This document shows positions 6,803 through 7,088 of a DNA stretch of 7,088 nucleotides, piece by piece. Each line of letters begins with the position of its first letter. Position 1 is the first letter of the stretch. Position numbers and translations under genes: made by a program. The notes below the pieces were generated by a model. That model was given only the letters and a program-made list of their open reading frames with translations, was not told where the DNA came from and made no database searches. Origin of the DNA: Prolixibacteraceae bacterium (GTDB taxonomy: Bacteria; Bacteroidota; Bacteroidia; Bacteroidales; Prolixibacteraceae); contig JAFGDX010000267.1 of the NCBI GenBank assembly GCA_016931875.1, forward strand, positions 1 to 7,088, in the 5' to 3' direction.

Positions 6803-7088
6803 TTAGTTCTTTTTAACGTTTTTAAATGGTAAACCTAATTCTTTCAACAAAGCAAAACCTTCTTCGTCGGTACTTGCAGAAGTAACAAAGGTAATGTTCA
6901 TCCCGTTGATTTTGCTCACTTTATCGAGCACAATTTCGGGGAAAATAATTTGTTCCGGAACACCCAGTGTGTAGTTTCCTCTTCCGTCCATTTTGCTTTC
7001 AATTCCGCGGAAATCACGGATACGTGGCAATGCCACAGAAATTAAACGATCGAGGAATTCGTACATTTGGTCGCGACGCAATGTAACA
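6803..7088 (-). CDS. rplE: 50S ribosomal protein L5 (uL5), C-terminal part (5' end outside window)
   Basis: About 94 C-terminal residues are visible, roughly half of the usual 180-185. L5 binds 5S rRNA in the central protuberance and contacts P-site tRNA and S13. The fragment reads [17 protein letters not shown], then the conserved [25 protein letters not shown] and a C-terminal strand [10 protein letters not shown], ending FKNVKKN. The frame is open through the window edge; a TTG codon at 7079-7081 could be mistaken for a start, but it encodes the Leu of the internal VTLRRD motif. The gene continues beyond 7088. Its stop lies 2 nt before rpsN. Confidence 0.97.
   Translation of the reverse strand, partial: VTLRRDQMYEFLDRLISVALPRIRDFRGIESKMDGRGNYTLGVPEQIIFPEIVLDKVSKINGMNITFVTSASTDEEGFALLKELGLPFKNVKKN

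Noticed and set aside
7079..7081. TTG as a start codon for a 92-residue protein at the right edge
   Set aside because: The codon is internal to L5 (VTLRRD motif), and the frame is open through the window edge.
1..7088. Mobile elements, CRISPR arrays, tRNA or rRNA genes, internal promoters or terminators
   Set aside because: Coding density is near total, spacers are 23 nt or less, and I saw no repeats, hairpin-plus-T-run structures or TTTG/TAnnTTTG promoter pairs that would stand out from coding sequence.

Overview
This window is one uninterrupted, co-directional block of ribosomal-protein and housekeeping genes, all on the minus strand. It corresponds to the distal part of the spc operon running into the alpha operon. 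In transcription order (right to left): rplE (3' part), rpsN, rpsH, rplF, rplR, rpsE, rpmD, rplO, secY, map, infA, rpmJ, rpsM, rpsK, rpsD and the first 16 codons of rpoA. Spacers are 2-23 nt, one pair overlaps (map/infA, 22 nt), and no stretch of even 30 bases lacks a gene.

The organism is most likely a member of the Bacteroidota, probably class Bacteroidia; anything finer is a guess. The reasons are: map follows secY directly with no adk between them; S14 is the 89-residue zinc-free form and L36 is also zinc-free; the RpoA start (MAILAFQKPDK...) looks Bacteroidetes-like; and most start codons lack a Shine-Dalgarno sequence, with an A often at -3. Composition looks moderately A+T-rich and uniform, with no sign of transfer or mobile DNA.

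From 7088 down to 3980 lie the 50S and 30S proteins of the spc cluster (L5, S14, S8, L6, L18, S5, L30, L15). From 3973 to 1501 lie SecY (translocon channel), methionine aminopeptidase (removes the N-terminal Met of new proteins), IF-1 and L36. From 1477 to 1 lie the alpha-operon genes S13, S11, S4 and the start of the RNA polymerase alpha subunit. Together they supply ribosome assembly, initiation, nascent-chain processing, membrane insertion and transcription, and are probably made from one polycistronic message. No promoter or terminator is evident inside the window.

I see no undescribed system here. The points worth a second look are small: a perfect Shine-Dalgarno site before rplF among mostly SD-less neighbours, the -3 A pattern at the other starts, the zinc-free set of S14, L36 and S4, and the map/infA overlap. 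Two tiny or partial genes (rpmJ and the rpoA start) and two corrected starts (rplF, rpmD) are easy to miss in automatic calls.
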